From contig QMIW01000007.1 of assembly GCA_024434165.1 (NCBI GenBank), forward strand, positions 1-64,000: a stretch of 64,000 bases of DNA, in the 5' to 3' direction. Shown here piece by piece: positions 42,445 to 50,788 of the stretch. The translations under genes were made by a program, and so were the position numbers. This DNA is from Chloroflexota bacterium (lineage in GTDB: Bacteria; Chloroflexota; Anaerolineae; Anaerolineales; Villigracilaceae). Numbering within the stretch: position 1 is the stretch's first letter; each line of letters starts with the position of its first letter. The notes below the pieces were generated by a model. It searched no databases, was not told the DNA's origin, and saw nothing but the letters and a program-made list of their open reading frames with translations.

Positions 42445-43454
42445 AAAATTCTCTCCTGTTGTGATCCGTTTCTCATGGAGGACTCGATGGCTTCAAGGAC
42501 TTTGACGACTTTCAAGCCTTCCCGCCCGCTGCTCCACGGCTGGGTCTGGGTGATGATGGAGTCAAGGAAGTGCTGGCATTCCTGGCGCAGGGGTTCGACG
42601 AAGCGAATGTTGGGTATCACGATGTCGCCGCTGCGGTAGTTACACTGAAATTCGCCGAATCCGTTGGTGTATTCGGGGGCGTCAACCCCCTTGTCGTAGA
42701 TCTTCAGTTTCTGTTCGTTTTCCAGGTCGTTGTAGACGATCATCTTCTTGCTGCCGACGACCGTAACCCGCCGAACCTTGCAGGGATCGAGCCAGGAGAC
42801 GTGAATATGCGCCGGGATTCCGTTCGGGAACATCAGGTTCACGTACGCGACATCGAAGATTTCCTCGAAGACGCACGGCATGCCGCGGGCGCTGACCGTT
42901 TCGGGAATTTGTCCCAGCAGATAGAGCAGAATCGAAATATCATGCGGCGCCAGGTCCCAAAGCACGTTGGAATCCCGCTGGAACAAGCCCAGGTTCAGCC
43001 TGGCTGTGTCAATGTAGTAGATTTCGCCCAATTCCCCGCTGTCTATATACTCCTTGAGCGCCCGGACTGCCGAATTGTATTCAAAGGTATGCCCGACCAT
43101 CAGGATCACCCCCCGCGCCTCCGCAAGATCAATCAATTCCTGCGCGTGCTGGCTGTTCAGGGTGATGGGTTTCTCCACCAGCACATTCAGACCATGCTCC
43201 AGACAATCCCTGGCGATCTGATAATGCAGTGCGGGCGGCGTGGAAACCACGACCGCATCCAGCCCCATGTTGAACAATTGCGTGTAATCGTCCGTCAGGG
43301 TTACAGCGGGATACAATGAACGGGCGCGCTGTAACCGTTCCTGCTTCAGGTCTGAAATGGCAACCAGATCTGCGGCTGGCAGGTCGAAGAAATTGCGCGC
43401 CAGGTTGGGTCCCCAGTAGCCGAAACCGATGACGCCCACCCTAAGTCTGTTCAT
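42405..43454 (-). CDS. Gfo/Idh/MocA-family oxidoreductase (WbpB-like)
   Basis: A 349-residue NAD-dependent oxidoreductase: VGVIGFGYWGPNLARNF is the Rossmann loop; VEKPITLN supplies the Lys; WDLAPHDISILLYLLG holds the conserved Asp/His. In the Wbp pathway this enzyme oxidises C3 of UDP-GlcNAc-uronate before transamination. AGGAGGC precedes the ATG at 43454. The upstream dehydrogenase that would make the uronate (WbpA) is not in the window; only an AlgD-type enzyme is. Confidence 0.85.
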   Translation of the reverse strand: MNRLRVGVIGFGYWGPNLARNFFDLPAADLVAISDLKQERLQRARSLYPAVTLTDDYTQLFNMGLDAVVVSTPPALHYQIARDCLEHGLNVLVEKPITLNSQHAQELIDLAEARGVILMVGHTFEYNSAVRALKEYIDSGELGEIYYIDTARLNLGLFQRDSNVLWDLAPHDISILLYLLGQIPETVSARGMPCVFEEIFDVAYVNLMFPNGIPAHIHVSWLDPCKVRRVTVVGSKKMIVYNDLENEQKLKIYDKGVDAPEYTNGFGEFQCNYRSGDIVIPNIRFVEPLRQECQHFLDSIITQTQPWSSGREGLKVVKVLEAIESSMRNGSQQERILWEPRNTPALHQM

Positions 43455-43474
43455 GTTGAATGCCTCCTTTTTAT

Positions 43475-44224
43475 TTAGCCTGCGCCCCTGCTTGTGAGAA
43501 TTGCGAAGGGGGTCTGCAATGCAATTTTTATATCCAGCCATAAAGACTGGTTGTCCACGTAATCAACGTCGAATTTCACCTGTTCATCGAAGTCGGCGAT
43601 ACAGCGCGCCTTGACCTGCTGCAAGCCGGATATCCCCGGTTGGGCTTCGAGGCGGCGAAGATGCCAGGACTTGTACATCTCCACTTCGTAGGGAATGGCC
43701 GGGCGGGGACCGATCATGCTCATGTTGCCGATGATGACATTCCACAGTTGCGGCAGTTCGTCGAGGCTGAACTTCCGCAGGAATTTGCCCGGGCGGATGA
43801 TGCGGGGGTCGTTCACCAGCTTTCGGACCGTGGACTCATTTCCCTGAATTCTGGACATCGTCTTCTGGTCGTTCTGAATCAACGCCTGCACGTAGTGCTG
43901 GTGAAGGGACGTATCCACATTGACCTTCATGGTCCTGAACTTGTAGCAGTGGAAGTTCTCCTGCTGCCAGTAGTGGATATTGCCGCGCCGGATGCGTTTT
44001 GCCCCCACACGTTCCTGTTTGAAAAATATTGGACCGGGGGAGTAGATGTAGATCGCGGCGGCAATGACCAGCATGATGGGCGACAGGAGAAGCAAAAGGG
44101 AGCCTGCCAGGATGAGATCCATGACCCGCTTTGAGAAATAGTACATGTCTCTCCCTGTGATGGCTGGGCGCAAAATGCCCGAATCGAATTCGTGCACCGA
44201 CTTGAGATTAATCTCGTTTTGCAT
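43475..44224 (-). CDS. Priming sugar-phosphate transferase (WcaJ/WbaP-type)
   Basis: A 249-residue polyprenyl-phosphate sugar-1-phosphate transferase. One membrane segment (about 37-60) is followed by the catalytic domain with [54 protein letters not shown] and PGISGLQQV. It lacks the N-terminal four helices and CoA-binding-like domain of long PHPT enzymes, but has a 30-residue insert after KFRTM. It starts assembly by moving a sugar-1-phosphate to the lipid carrier. Second gene of the operon. Confidence 0.9.
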   Translation of the reverse strand: MQNEINLKSVHEFDSGILRPAITGRDMYYFSKRVMDLILAGSLLLLLSPIMLVIAAAIYIYSPGPIFFKQERVGAKRIRRGNIHYWQQENFHCYKFRTMKVNVDTSLHQHYVQALIQNDQKTMSRIQGNESTVRKLVNDPRIIRPGKFLRKFSLDELPQLWNVIIGNMSMIGPRPAIPYEVEMYKSWHLRRLEAQPGISGLQQVKARCIADFDEQVKFDVDYVDNQSLWLDIKIALQTPFAILTSRGAG

Positions 44225-44248
44225 GGTAATCCACCTTTCTGAACAAAA

Positions 44249-45742
44249 TCAGGATAATGAATAAATGCCCTGGCTTTCCGCTTCATTGACAACCAAGCCA
44301 ATGAACTTGTCCTTGAACCGCGAGAGGAATTCCTCGGCGGATCGAATCGAATCCCGCCGGACGTGCGAGCGCCTTACGATCAGGATGATTTCATCGGCGC
44401 TGGGAGCAAGGTTTATGATGTCCGCCGCCGGAAGGGCGGGCACATCCACGATCACATAATCGAACTGCTTGCGGAGGGTGTTGAAAAGGGGTCCAACCCG
44501 GGCGGAGGCAAAAATCAATGAAGAAGAAGCAGGCGCGGGTCCGGAGGGAAGAAGCGAGGGCTGTCCCTCTCCTCTTTTTTGAATCACCTTCATTGCATCC
44601 ATGTCGCCGGTGAGCGCGTCGGTCAGCCCTTTGTCGTTTGGGAGGTTGTAAATCTGATGCAATTTGGGGTCGCGCAGGTTGCAGTCCACCAAAAGGACGT
44701 TTCTGCCGAGTTCAGCCAGTGCGTCTGCCAAATTGGCGGCTGTTGTGGTGGTGCCCTGTCCGGTCTCTGCGCCGACCAGCAAAAGCGCTTTGTGATATTG
44801 ATTGCTGCTCATCATTTGAAGCTTTGCGGCGAGGTGGCGCACCGAGTCGGCGAGCGGGGAGGTCCCATTTTTGGAAATAAACAAATGAGCGCTGTTGGTT
44901 TTTGGGAACTTTGCCAGAGAGGCGGCGTTGACCGCGCTCTCGATTTCTTTGGTTGCGTACATGCGGGTATCCAGCCGTTCGATGGCGAACGCCAGCAATA
45001 TGCCTGCCACCAATCCCGCTCCGACGGCGATGTAGTAGGCGATTGACCCGGTCTGCCCGATTGGGGATTGGGAAGGCTCAGCGCGCTGGACAAGCGTGAT
45101 CATGCCGGCTTCGAGCCCTTCGCGGTACACGGCTTGTTCGTATTGGCGGAGCAGGGTTTCGTAGGTCCTCTGCTTTTCCACCAACAACTGACTGGCGATC
45201 AGGATCTCATCGGAAGGCGGAGGCGTTTGCAGGAGCAGTCTTTCGTAGTCCCGCCGCATTTCCTCCAGGTCTGCCTGCGCTTCTTCCACTTGGACCTTTA
45301 GAACATCCTTGGCATTTACGGCGCTGCCGGAATAAAGCGACCTTCCCTGTTCGACCAGGATGTCTGCCAGGGTATTTGCCGCGAGGGCCGCCAATTCCGG
45401 ATCGCTATCGGAGGCTGTAATAAGGATGAGTTCGGTTCCTGTTATGACTTCCACTTTGATCGAAGGAAGGCGGGGCGATTGCAGGCGGTTTGCAAGCTCT
45501 TCCATGACCAGGTTGCCAGTGGCAATCTTTACAAAAGTATTTTTCAGTTCGTCGTTATAGGTATAGAGCGTGGGCGCCTGGCTGGCGGCAGCGTAAATGG
45601 CCACTCGCAAAACGGCGTTCGATTCATAGACGGGAATTGTGGATCTGTTGCCAACAGCCGCCATAATCAACGCAGCGGCAATTGTGGCTGCGATTCCCCA
45701 CTTGCGCCGCCACAGGACCGAGAGGTAGGACTTCCATTCCAT
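44249..45742 (-). CDS. Wzz/BY-kinase-like chain-length protein with altered Walker A
   Basis: First gene of the polysaccharide operon, 497 residues. N-terminal Wzz-type membrane helix (about 15-31), periplasmic coiled-coil region (about 140-215), second helix (about 235-255), then a MinD/BY-kinase ATPase domain. The Walker A position reads GAETGQGTTTT (324-334), so the invariant lysine (GKS/T) is replaced by Thr331. Walker A' (LLVDCNLRDP, 350-359) and Walker B (YVIVDVPAL) are kept. The C-terminus has no tyrosine cluster; it ends GIYSLS. It thus looks like a polymerisation co-regulator whose kinase activity is weak or lost. Confidence 0.85.
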   Translation of the reverse strand: MEWKSYLSVLWRRKWGIAATIAAALIMAAVGNRSTIPVYESNAVLRVAIYAAASQAPTLYTYNDELKNTFVKIATGNLVMEELANRLQSPRLPSIKVEVITGTELILITASDSDPELAALAANTLADILVEQGRSLYSGSAVNAKDVLKVQVEEAQADLEEMRRDYERLLLQTPPPSDEILIASQLLVEKQRTYETLLRQYEQAVYREGLEAGMITLVQRAEPSQSPIGQTGSIAYYIAVGAGLVAGILLAFAIERLDTRMYATKEIESAVNAASLAKFPKTNSAHLFISKNGTSPLADSVRHLAAKLQMMSSNQYHKALLLVGAETGQGTTTTAANLADALAELGRNVLLVDCNLRDPKLHQIYNLPNDKGLTDALTGDMDAMKVIQKRGEGQPSLLPSGPAPASSSLIFASARVGPLFNTLRKQFDYVIVDVPALPAADIINLAPSADEIILIVRRSHVRRDSIRSAEEFLSRFKDKFIGLVVNEAESQGIYSLS

Positions 45743-45793
45743 GAAATACTCCTAGTGGGTGCGTCGAATACCAGCGGTGACCACCAAGACTAC

Positions 45794-45799
45794 ATTATC
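45794..45799 (-). promoter_or_regulatory. Candidate -10 box of the polysaccharide operon
   Basis: GATAAT on the - strand, 52 bases before the start codon at 45742, in the only AT-rich stretch upstream of the 33-kb operon. No good -35 box at 16-18 bases, so regulation by an activator such as the adjacent response regulator is possible. Confidence 0.3.
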
Positions 45800-45910
45800 A
45801 AAATAAATTTTTTTATTTCTTTGAAAACTATTTGAATTTGTTTAACCGCCCTGGATATATTCACGTTGTCAACGCTGCGTGCTATAGTATGAAAGAGTCC
45901 CTTCCTTTGT

Positions 45911-45999
45911 TAACTGATATTACGCGCCCTCACCCGTCTCCTATCCCACTGGGAGAGGGGACGGGGTGGGAGAAAGAACCACGTAAGATGAGTGAGTAA
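45911..45999. repeat. MITE-like element with terminal inverted repeats, copy 2
   Basis: The left end TAACTGATATTACGCG (45911-45926) matches the left end of the 182-281 element in 15 of 16 bases. The right end ACGTAAGATGAGTGAGTAA (45981-45999) is an imperfect inverted copy. The interior is a GC-rich hairpin of the dispersed repeat family, unlike copy 1. Confidence 0.5.
45927..45970. repeat. GC-rich palindromic intergenic repeat, copy 2
   Basis: CCCTCACCCGTCTCC and GGGAGAGGGGACGGGGTGGG are imperfect inverted copies around a short loop; the same CCCTCACCC / GGGAGAGGG words as in the repeat at 15-50. Confidence 0.6.
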
Positions 46000-46091
46000 T
46001 TACCCCGCCTTGCGGAGGAATTGCCAAACCGCCAAAAGATGTTCCCGGCTATTCTTCTTTTGGCGTTCTTCGATTCTGGAAGAGATGGGAT

Positions 46092-46796
46092 TTAGGATTC
46101 TTTTCGCGGTTCGAACCAATATCCGCGCCCCCAGAGGGTGTGAATATACTGGTGCCCGTGTTTTCCATCTTCCAGTTTTTTGCGAAGATAGAAAACATAT
46201 AGCGATGGGTTGGATACGCCGATGGAGGCTGGTTCCCCCCAGACTTCACGCACCAATTCCCTTTTGGAAATGATCTTCCCCTGTTCTCGCACCAAATACG
46301 CCAACAGGCTGTATTCCCGGGGGGAGAGATCGAGAATTTTATTGTTTAACTTTACGACCTGGGCGTTAAGGTCAATTTCGAGGAAGGCATCCTTGTAGGA
46401 AAGGATGTGCGCGGTGGGATTCGCGGTTCGATGGGTGGAGCGGCGGAGCAGGGCTCGTACGCGCGCTTCGAATTCGTTTTTGTTGAACGGCTTTTTCACA
46501 AAATCGTCCACCCCCACCGTAAACCCCCGGAGCATATCATTCTCGGTTGTGCGCGCCGTCAGCATCAGGACAGGCACGCTGGACATCTCTCTCAGCCGCG
46601 CGCATACGTCGAACCCGTTCAAGTCCGGCATCATAATGTCCAGGATGACCAGATCGGGGTGGATCTCATAGCACTTTCGCAAGCCTTCCAAGCCGGTGTA
46701 CGATTGGTAGACTGTCAGATCCATGGGGCGCAAAATGGACTCCACCAACCTGCCCAGGTCGGCATCGTCGTCGATCAGCAATATCTTTTTTCCCAT
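46092..46796 (-). CDS. PhoB/OmpR-family response regulator
   Basis: A 234-residue two-component regulator. Receiver domain: acidic pair Asp9-Asp10, phosphorylation site Asp53 (LVILDIMMPD), Thr in MLTARTTEN, Lys in VKKPF. C-terminal winged helix (about 135-232): LSPREYSLLAYLVREQGKIISKRELVREVWG, and YIHTLWGRGYWF. No kinase gene is adjacent; the partial kinase at 63063 is the only one in the window. As the neighbour upstream of the polysaccharide operon and on the same strand, it is a candidate regulator of it. Its promoter appears at 46834-46862. Confidence 0.92.
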   Translation of the reverse strand: MGKKILLIDDDADLGRLVESILRPMDLTVYQSYTGLEGLRKCYEIHPDLVILDIMMPDLNGFDVCARLREMSSVPVLMLTARTTENDMLRGFTVGVDDFVKKPFNKNEFEARVRALLRRSTHRTANPTAHILSYKDAFLEIDLNAQVVKLNNKILDLSPREYSLLAYLVREQGKIISKRELVREVWGEPASIGVSNPSLYVFYLRKKLEDGKHGHQYIHTLWGRGYWFEPRKES

Positions 46797-46833
46797 GGCG
46801 TGCCTCCGCGCAGCGTGAGATCGAGCATGACAA

Positions 46834-46862
46834 ATCGTAACACAATCCAGTAAATCTTACAA
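46834..46862 (-). promoter_or_regulatory. Candidate sigma-70-type promoter of the response regulator
   Basis: On the - strand, TTGTAA (46857-46862) is followed after exactly 17 bases by TACGAT (46834-46839), 38 bases before the start codon. Both hexamers match the consensus in four of six positions. Confidence 0.4.
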
Positions 46863-47009
46863 TTACGCAAGGTTAATATCAACCTTCAGGGTGTTCCATC
46901 GCGTGAAATTCCATCCCGGTGAACCGCCCACCTGTCATCTGCACATCCCAGCCTGCGGCCTCTCGCCAACATCCCCCGGAAAACAACTGCGATTTGGAGC
47001 CAGTTGGGT

Positions 47010-47015
47010 TAGAAT
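47010..47015 (+). promoter_or_regulatory. Candidate -10 box of the binding-protein gene
   Basis: GGTTAGAATA contains TAGAAT, 63 bases before the ATG at 47079, in the same G-G-T-A/T context as the boxes at 9213 and 56989. No clear -35. Confidence 0.35.
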
Positions 47016-47078
47016 ATCCCCCATTGAATTGGAAATTCCAGCGTCATTTCCGATTCCATATTCAGAGAAGAGGAGCGT

Positions 47079-48347
47079 ATGGCAATTTATCGTCTTCCCA
47101 ATTTAATGAGGGCGTTGCTGGTTATCGGTTTGTTTGCCACCCTCCTGGGAGCCTGCGCACCGCAGGAACGTCAGGAGATAAACTTTGTCTTCATGCGTAC
47201 CAGTGATCAAACCGAGCCGTACTGGCAGGAGGTGATCCGGGCGTTCGAGGCGGAAAACCCAAACATAAAAGTCAATCTGTTCATTTTCACCTGGGATGAG
47301 GGACGCCAAAAAATTCAGGAAATGATTGATCAGGGAAATCCCCCCACCCTGGCGCGCGTCGCCACCCGCTGGATTCCCGAATATGTGGCGGCGGGTCTGC
47401 TCGAACCGGTGGACCACTACATGACCCCGGACTTCCGGGCACAGTTCATTCCTCTGCTGATCAACGAAGGGTCGCAATACGAGGGGCGGACGTTCGGGCT
47501 TCCAATCACGGTCTCGTCCCGTGCCTTTTACTACAATAAGGACCTGTTCGAACAAGCCGGCATCGCCTCTCCCCCGACCAATTGGGATGAACTGTACGAG
47601 GCGGCGCAAGCCATCCACAAACTGGGACCCGATACTTACGGCTTTGGCGTCCAAGGGAAGGACCTTGAAACTTCGACCTATTTCTACTACTTTCTGTGGG
47701 GTAACGGGGGCGAGATTCTGACAGAGGATGGCACGCGCCCGGCATTCAACGGCGCGGCAGGACAGGAAGCGATTGAATTCATAACCCGGATGATCAACGA
47801 AGGACTCACCCAGCCCAACCCCACTCTAAGCAGCCGCGCCGACCTGGAAACGGCGTTCGTGGAAGGCAGGCTCGGCATGGTTATTACTGGACCATGGCTG
47901 GCGCGGCGGCTGGCAAACGAGGCTCCCGCTTTGGAATATGGACTGTCCACGATTCCCTATCAGACCACTCCCACCACCCTCGCCGCTCAGGATACCCTGA
48001 TTCTGTTCAAGCAGGCTCAAAACAAGGACGCCGCCTGGAAGTTCATCGAATTCCTGTACGCCGACGAATATCGTTTGAAATATGCCCTTACAGAGGGAGT
48101 CCTGCCGGAGAAGGTTTCCGTGGCGGAAAACGGGCAGTTCAAGGAAAACCAGGCGTTTGCCTTCTTTATGGAAAAACTTCCCACCGGTCGCTTCGAGCCG
48201 TTGAACGTCAGGAGCGGCGACATCGCCTCGGTCATGGCGGAGGCGCTTCAGGCAGCGTATCGCGGCGAGATGACGCCGGAGGCTGCGCTCAATGAAGCCG
48301 CCATCCAGGTACAGCGCATTCTGTCCTATTCTGCGACATCCTGGTAG
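47079..48347 (+). CDS. Extracellular solute-binding lipoprotein (family 1, sugar type)
   Basis: A 422-residue ABC-transporter binding protein. Lipoprotein signal with lipobox LLGAC (Cys about 26). The family-1 pattern follows: YWQEVIRAFEAENPNIKVNLF, TVSSRAFYYNKDLFEQAGI with PPTNWDELYEAAQAI, and GRLGMVITGPW. It would bind a sugar or oligosaccharide at the outer membrane face. No permease or ATPase genes adjoin, so it is an orphan; a methyltransferase follows after three bases. AGGAGCG ribosome site. Confidence 0.9.
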   Translation: MAIYRLPNLMRALLVIGLFATLLGACAPQERQEINFVFMRTSDQTEPYWQEVIRAFEAENPNIKVNLFIFTWDEGRQKIQEMIDQGNPPTLARVATRWIPEYVAAGLLEPVDHYMTPDFRAQFIPLLINEGSQYEGRTFGLPITVSSRAFYYNKDLFEQAGIASPPTNWDELYEAAQAIHKLGPDTYGFGVQGKDLETSTYFYYFLWGNGGEILTEDGTRPAFNGAAGQEAIEFITRMINEGLTQPNPTLSSRADLETAFVEGRLGMVITGPWLARRLANEAPALEYGLSTIPYQTTPTTLAAQDTLILFKQAQNKDAAWKFIEFLYADEYRLKYALTEGVLPEKVSVAENGQFKENQAFAFFMEKLPTGRFEPLNVRSGDIASVMAEALQAAYRGEMTPEAALNEAAIQVQRILSYSATSW

Positions 48348-48350
48348 ATC

Positions 48351-49145
48351 ATGGAACAAACCACGAATATCAGCCTGGAAAAATGGCGGCAGGTCTCGAA
48401 GGAACACTTCTCGAAAATCACCCCTTATTACGATCAGGGGCGCGCCTTTGAACAGGGACAGCCCTGGGTGGAGGAGATTCAACGCCATACGCCGGTGGGC
48501 GATTCGGATTGGGTGCTGGATGTCGGCACCGGCACTGGTTTGTTCGCCGCTCATTTTGCGCGTCAAATGGCTGGACACGTAATCGGCATTGACCCTGCCC
48601 GGGCAATGCTGAGGCAGGCTCTGCACAAGGAAAGGACGGACAAACTCAACTGGATGCAGGGAACGGCGGAATCCCTGCCGTTTGCCGATGGAACGCTGAG
48701 GGTTGTCTTCCTCTCGCAGGTCTGGCACCATCTGTCGGCGCAGGAAAGAGCCGGGCGCGAGTTCTTCCGCTGTCTTAAACCCGGCGGCGCTCTCTATATC
48801 AAAACCTACTCCCATGCCCAATTGAAGGCGCGTTGGGATCTGCTGGAGGTCTTCCCGGAATTGATGCCGTTTATGCTGAGCATCTATCCCGATGTCCCCG
48901 AGATGACCGCCATGCTGGAGGGGATCGGGTTTGCGCCGGTCACAGCGAAGACCACGTTGAAGGAAGGTTATATGCGTCCTTCTCACATGCTCACGCTGAT
49001 GCGCGAAAAGGCGTGGTCCATGTTTTCATTTTTAAGCGCGGAGGGGGCGGCGGAAGGGGAGGCTCGTCTTAAAGCGCTGGTGGCTTCAGGCGACCAGCCT
49101 GTTTTTTATCCCGAAGTTCACCTGCTTGTGATTGCGCGGCGATGA
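48351..49145 (+). CDS. SAM-dependent methyltransferase
   Basis: A 264-residue class I methyltransferase of the UbiE/methyltransferase-11 kind: VLDVGTGTGLFAAHFA (55-70), GIDPARAML, GTAESLPFADGTL, LKPGGALYIKTY. Begins three bases after the binding-protein stop, so it is co-transcribed. The substrate is not evident; small-molecule methylation is usual for the group. Confidence 0.85.
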   Translation: MEQTTNISLEKWRQVSKEHFSKITPYYDQGRAFEQGQPWVEEIQRHTPVGDSDWVLDVGTGTGLFAAHFARQMAGHVIGIDPARAMLRQALHKERTDKLNWMQGTAESLPFADGTLRVVFLSQVWHHLSAQERAGREFFRCLKPGGALYIKTYSHAQLKARWDLLEVFPELMPFMLSIYPDVPEMTAMLEGIGFAPVTAKTTLKEGYMRPSHMLTLMREKAWSMFSFLSAEGAAEGEARLKALVASGDQPVFYPEVHLLVIARR

Positions 49146-49165
49146 ACTTATTAGGAGAATGAGTT

Positions 49166-50770
49166 ATGTTGCGTTGGTTGAGATCCGGTTTGTTGCTGCG
49201 AATTACGGTGGCGCTGCTCTTCGTTTCGGTTGTTCCCATCTATATCATTCAACTGTTTTCGCAGCGGAGTTATGAAGCGACCCGCGCCGAAGTGGTCAGT
49301 CAGAGCCAGGAGGCGCTCGATGAAAAAGCCATTCAGGGACTCCAGGCGCGCGCCATTATGCTGGCAAACGGCGTAGCCGATTTTCTGGAGGAACGCGAAC
49401 AGGACCTGCGGTTCCTTGCCGCCCAGCCGCCGGATGCTCAAACCTACCTGGGATTTGCCAAAAACAAAAACGGCGCCTTGTGGACGGTGACGAGCGACGG
49501 AGTCGAAGCGAATTTCACCCTGCCCATCTACCGCGAGATCGTCTTTCTGGATTTGAACGGGCGTGAACAGATCAAGGTAAGCAACGAATGCGAGGAATAT
49601 CCGTTCAAATGCGAGATGGTCGAAGCCAGCCGCCTCCTTGACGTCAGCCTGCCCATCAACACGCTCTATCGCAGCGAGACCTATTTTGCAGACAGCGCAG
49701 CATTGAAGCTGGGGGAAATTTACGTCGGCAAGCCCGTCGGCTTTCACCTTTCTTCAGAAATTGCCTATGCCAGCGCGCAGTTCCGTTCCGGGGAACGCTA
49801 TCGCGGCGTTTTGCGCTTTGCCGCGCCTGTTTACGAGAGCGGGCGCAAGGCGGGCACGCTCGTCATGGCGGTGGAAATGCTGCACCTGCTCGAATTCACC
49901 GCGCATGTCGCGCCATCCAACCCGGAGCCGCAGGCGGAAATTGACGCGCGCGAGGCGGATTTCTCCTACATGGTCAGCCCTGAAGGCTGGGCGATCAGCC
50001 AGCCGCGTCACTTCAACATCTACGGCGTGGATGAGAATGGGCAGCCGGTGAAAGCCATCAGCGAGGAAGACCAGGACAAGCCCGATAACCTCGACCGCCC
50101 CGGCAACCTGAGCCTGATGGGGTTCATTGACCCCGCCTTTCCGCGGCTGGTCGAACTCAACCAGCAGGGTGAGAACGGCTGGCTCAGGGCAGCGCCCTGG
50201 GGCGGGAGCCCGCGCGTGCTGGTTTACGCCACCATCCCCTACGACGGCGGACAGTACAATACTCCTGCCGGATTCGGACTGGTGGTGCTGAGCACGGATG
50301 GAGACCGCTTCCACATTGACGCGGAAGTGTTGAGCAACCAGTTCGACAGCCGCATTGACGAACTGGTCAGATTCACCATGCAATTGATTACGGGGACGAT
50401 GGCGGTGGCGTTCTTCCTGGCGGTTCTGCTGGCGCGCACCATCGTATCTCCCATCCTGCGTCTCACCGACGAAGCCAAAACCATCGAAGCCGGTCACTGG
50501 GAAAAGGTGAACACCGCCGAGCTGGAGAAATCCGGCGGCAGCGCGGAAGTCGGTCAACTTGCGCGCGTGTTCGCTTCCATGGCAAAGCAGATCTATGCTC
50601 GTGAAACCACGCTGCGGAAACAGGTCGAAAGTTTGAAGATCGTCATTGACGAAGCCAAACGCAAAAAGGCGGTGGAAGAGATCACCGACAATGAATTCTT
50701 CCAGGAACTCTCCAAACGCGCTTCGGAAATCCGAAAACGCCAGAGACCGTTCTCCGATTCCGAGAAATAA
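49166..50770 (+). CDS. Cache-type receptor with HAMP domain and no output domain
   Basis: A 534-residue membrane receptor. First helix at about 9-29; a large extracytoplasmic region (30-400) with dCache-like features such as FLDLNGREQIKVSN and LRFAAPVYESGRKAGTLVMAVE; second helix about 404-424; HAMP (about 425-480); then a short coiled coil ending in VEEITDNEFFQELSKRASEIRKRQR. No kinase, cyclase, GGDEF or methyl-accepting domain follows. The same tail (E-I-T-x-x-x-F-F) is known to me from receptors that lie beside transporter-HEAT-cNMP proteins, as here (18 bases to the next gene), so the two probably work together. Confidence 0.85.
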   Translation: MLRWLRSGLLLRITVALLFVSVVPIYIIQLFSQRSYEATRAEVVSQSQEALDEKAIQGLQARAIMLANGVADFLEEREQDLRFLAAQPPDAQTYLGFAKNKNGALWTVTSDGVEANFTLPIYREIVFLDLNGREQIKVSNECEEYPFKCEMVEASRLLDVSLPINTLYRSETYFADSAALKLGEIYVGKPVGFHLSSEIAYASAQFRSGERYRGVLRFAAPVYESGRKAGTLVMAVEMLHLLEFTAHVAPSNPEPQAEIDAREADFSYMVSPEGWAISQPRHFNIYGVDENGQPVKAISEEDQDKPDNLDRPGNLSLMGFIDPAFPRLVELNQQGENGWLRAAPWGGSPRVLVYATIPYDGGQYNTPAGFGLVVLSTDGDRFHIDAEVLSNQFDSRIDELVRFTMQLITGTMAVAFFLAVLLARTIVSPILRLTDEAKTIEAGHWEKVNTAELEKSGGSAEVGQLARVFASMAKQIYARETTLRKQVESLKIVIDEAKRKKAVEEITDNEFFQELSKRASEIRKRQRPFSDSEK

Positions 50771-50788
50771 ACGCAAACCGTTTCAGTC

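Larger units (their letters stand above)
45743..46091. other. Intergenic region upstream of the polysaccharide operon
   Basis: This 349-bp stretch separates the operon head (45742, -) from the response regulator end (46092, -). It has an AT-rich run (about 45788-45845) where a - strand promoter is likely, a REP-like GC-rich hairpin (45927-45970) inside a MITE-like element (45911-45999), and no gene. Confidence 0.6.
46797..47078. other. Divergent promoter region between response regulator and binding protein
   Basis: A 282-bp region with no gene seen. It carries a - strand promoter candidate (46834-46862) for the response regulator and a + strand TAGAAT box (47010-47015) for the binding protein. 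Confidence 0.5.
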
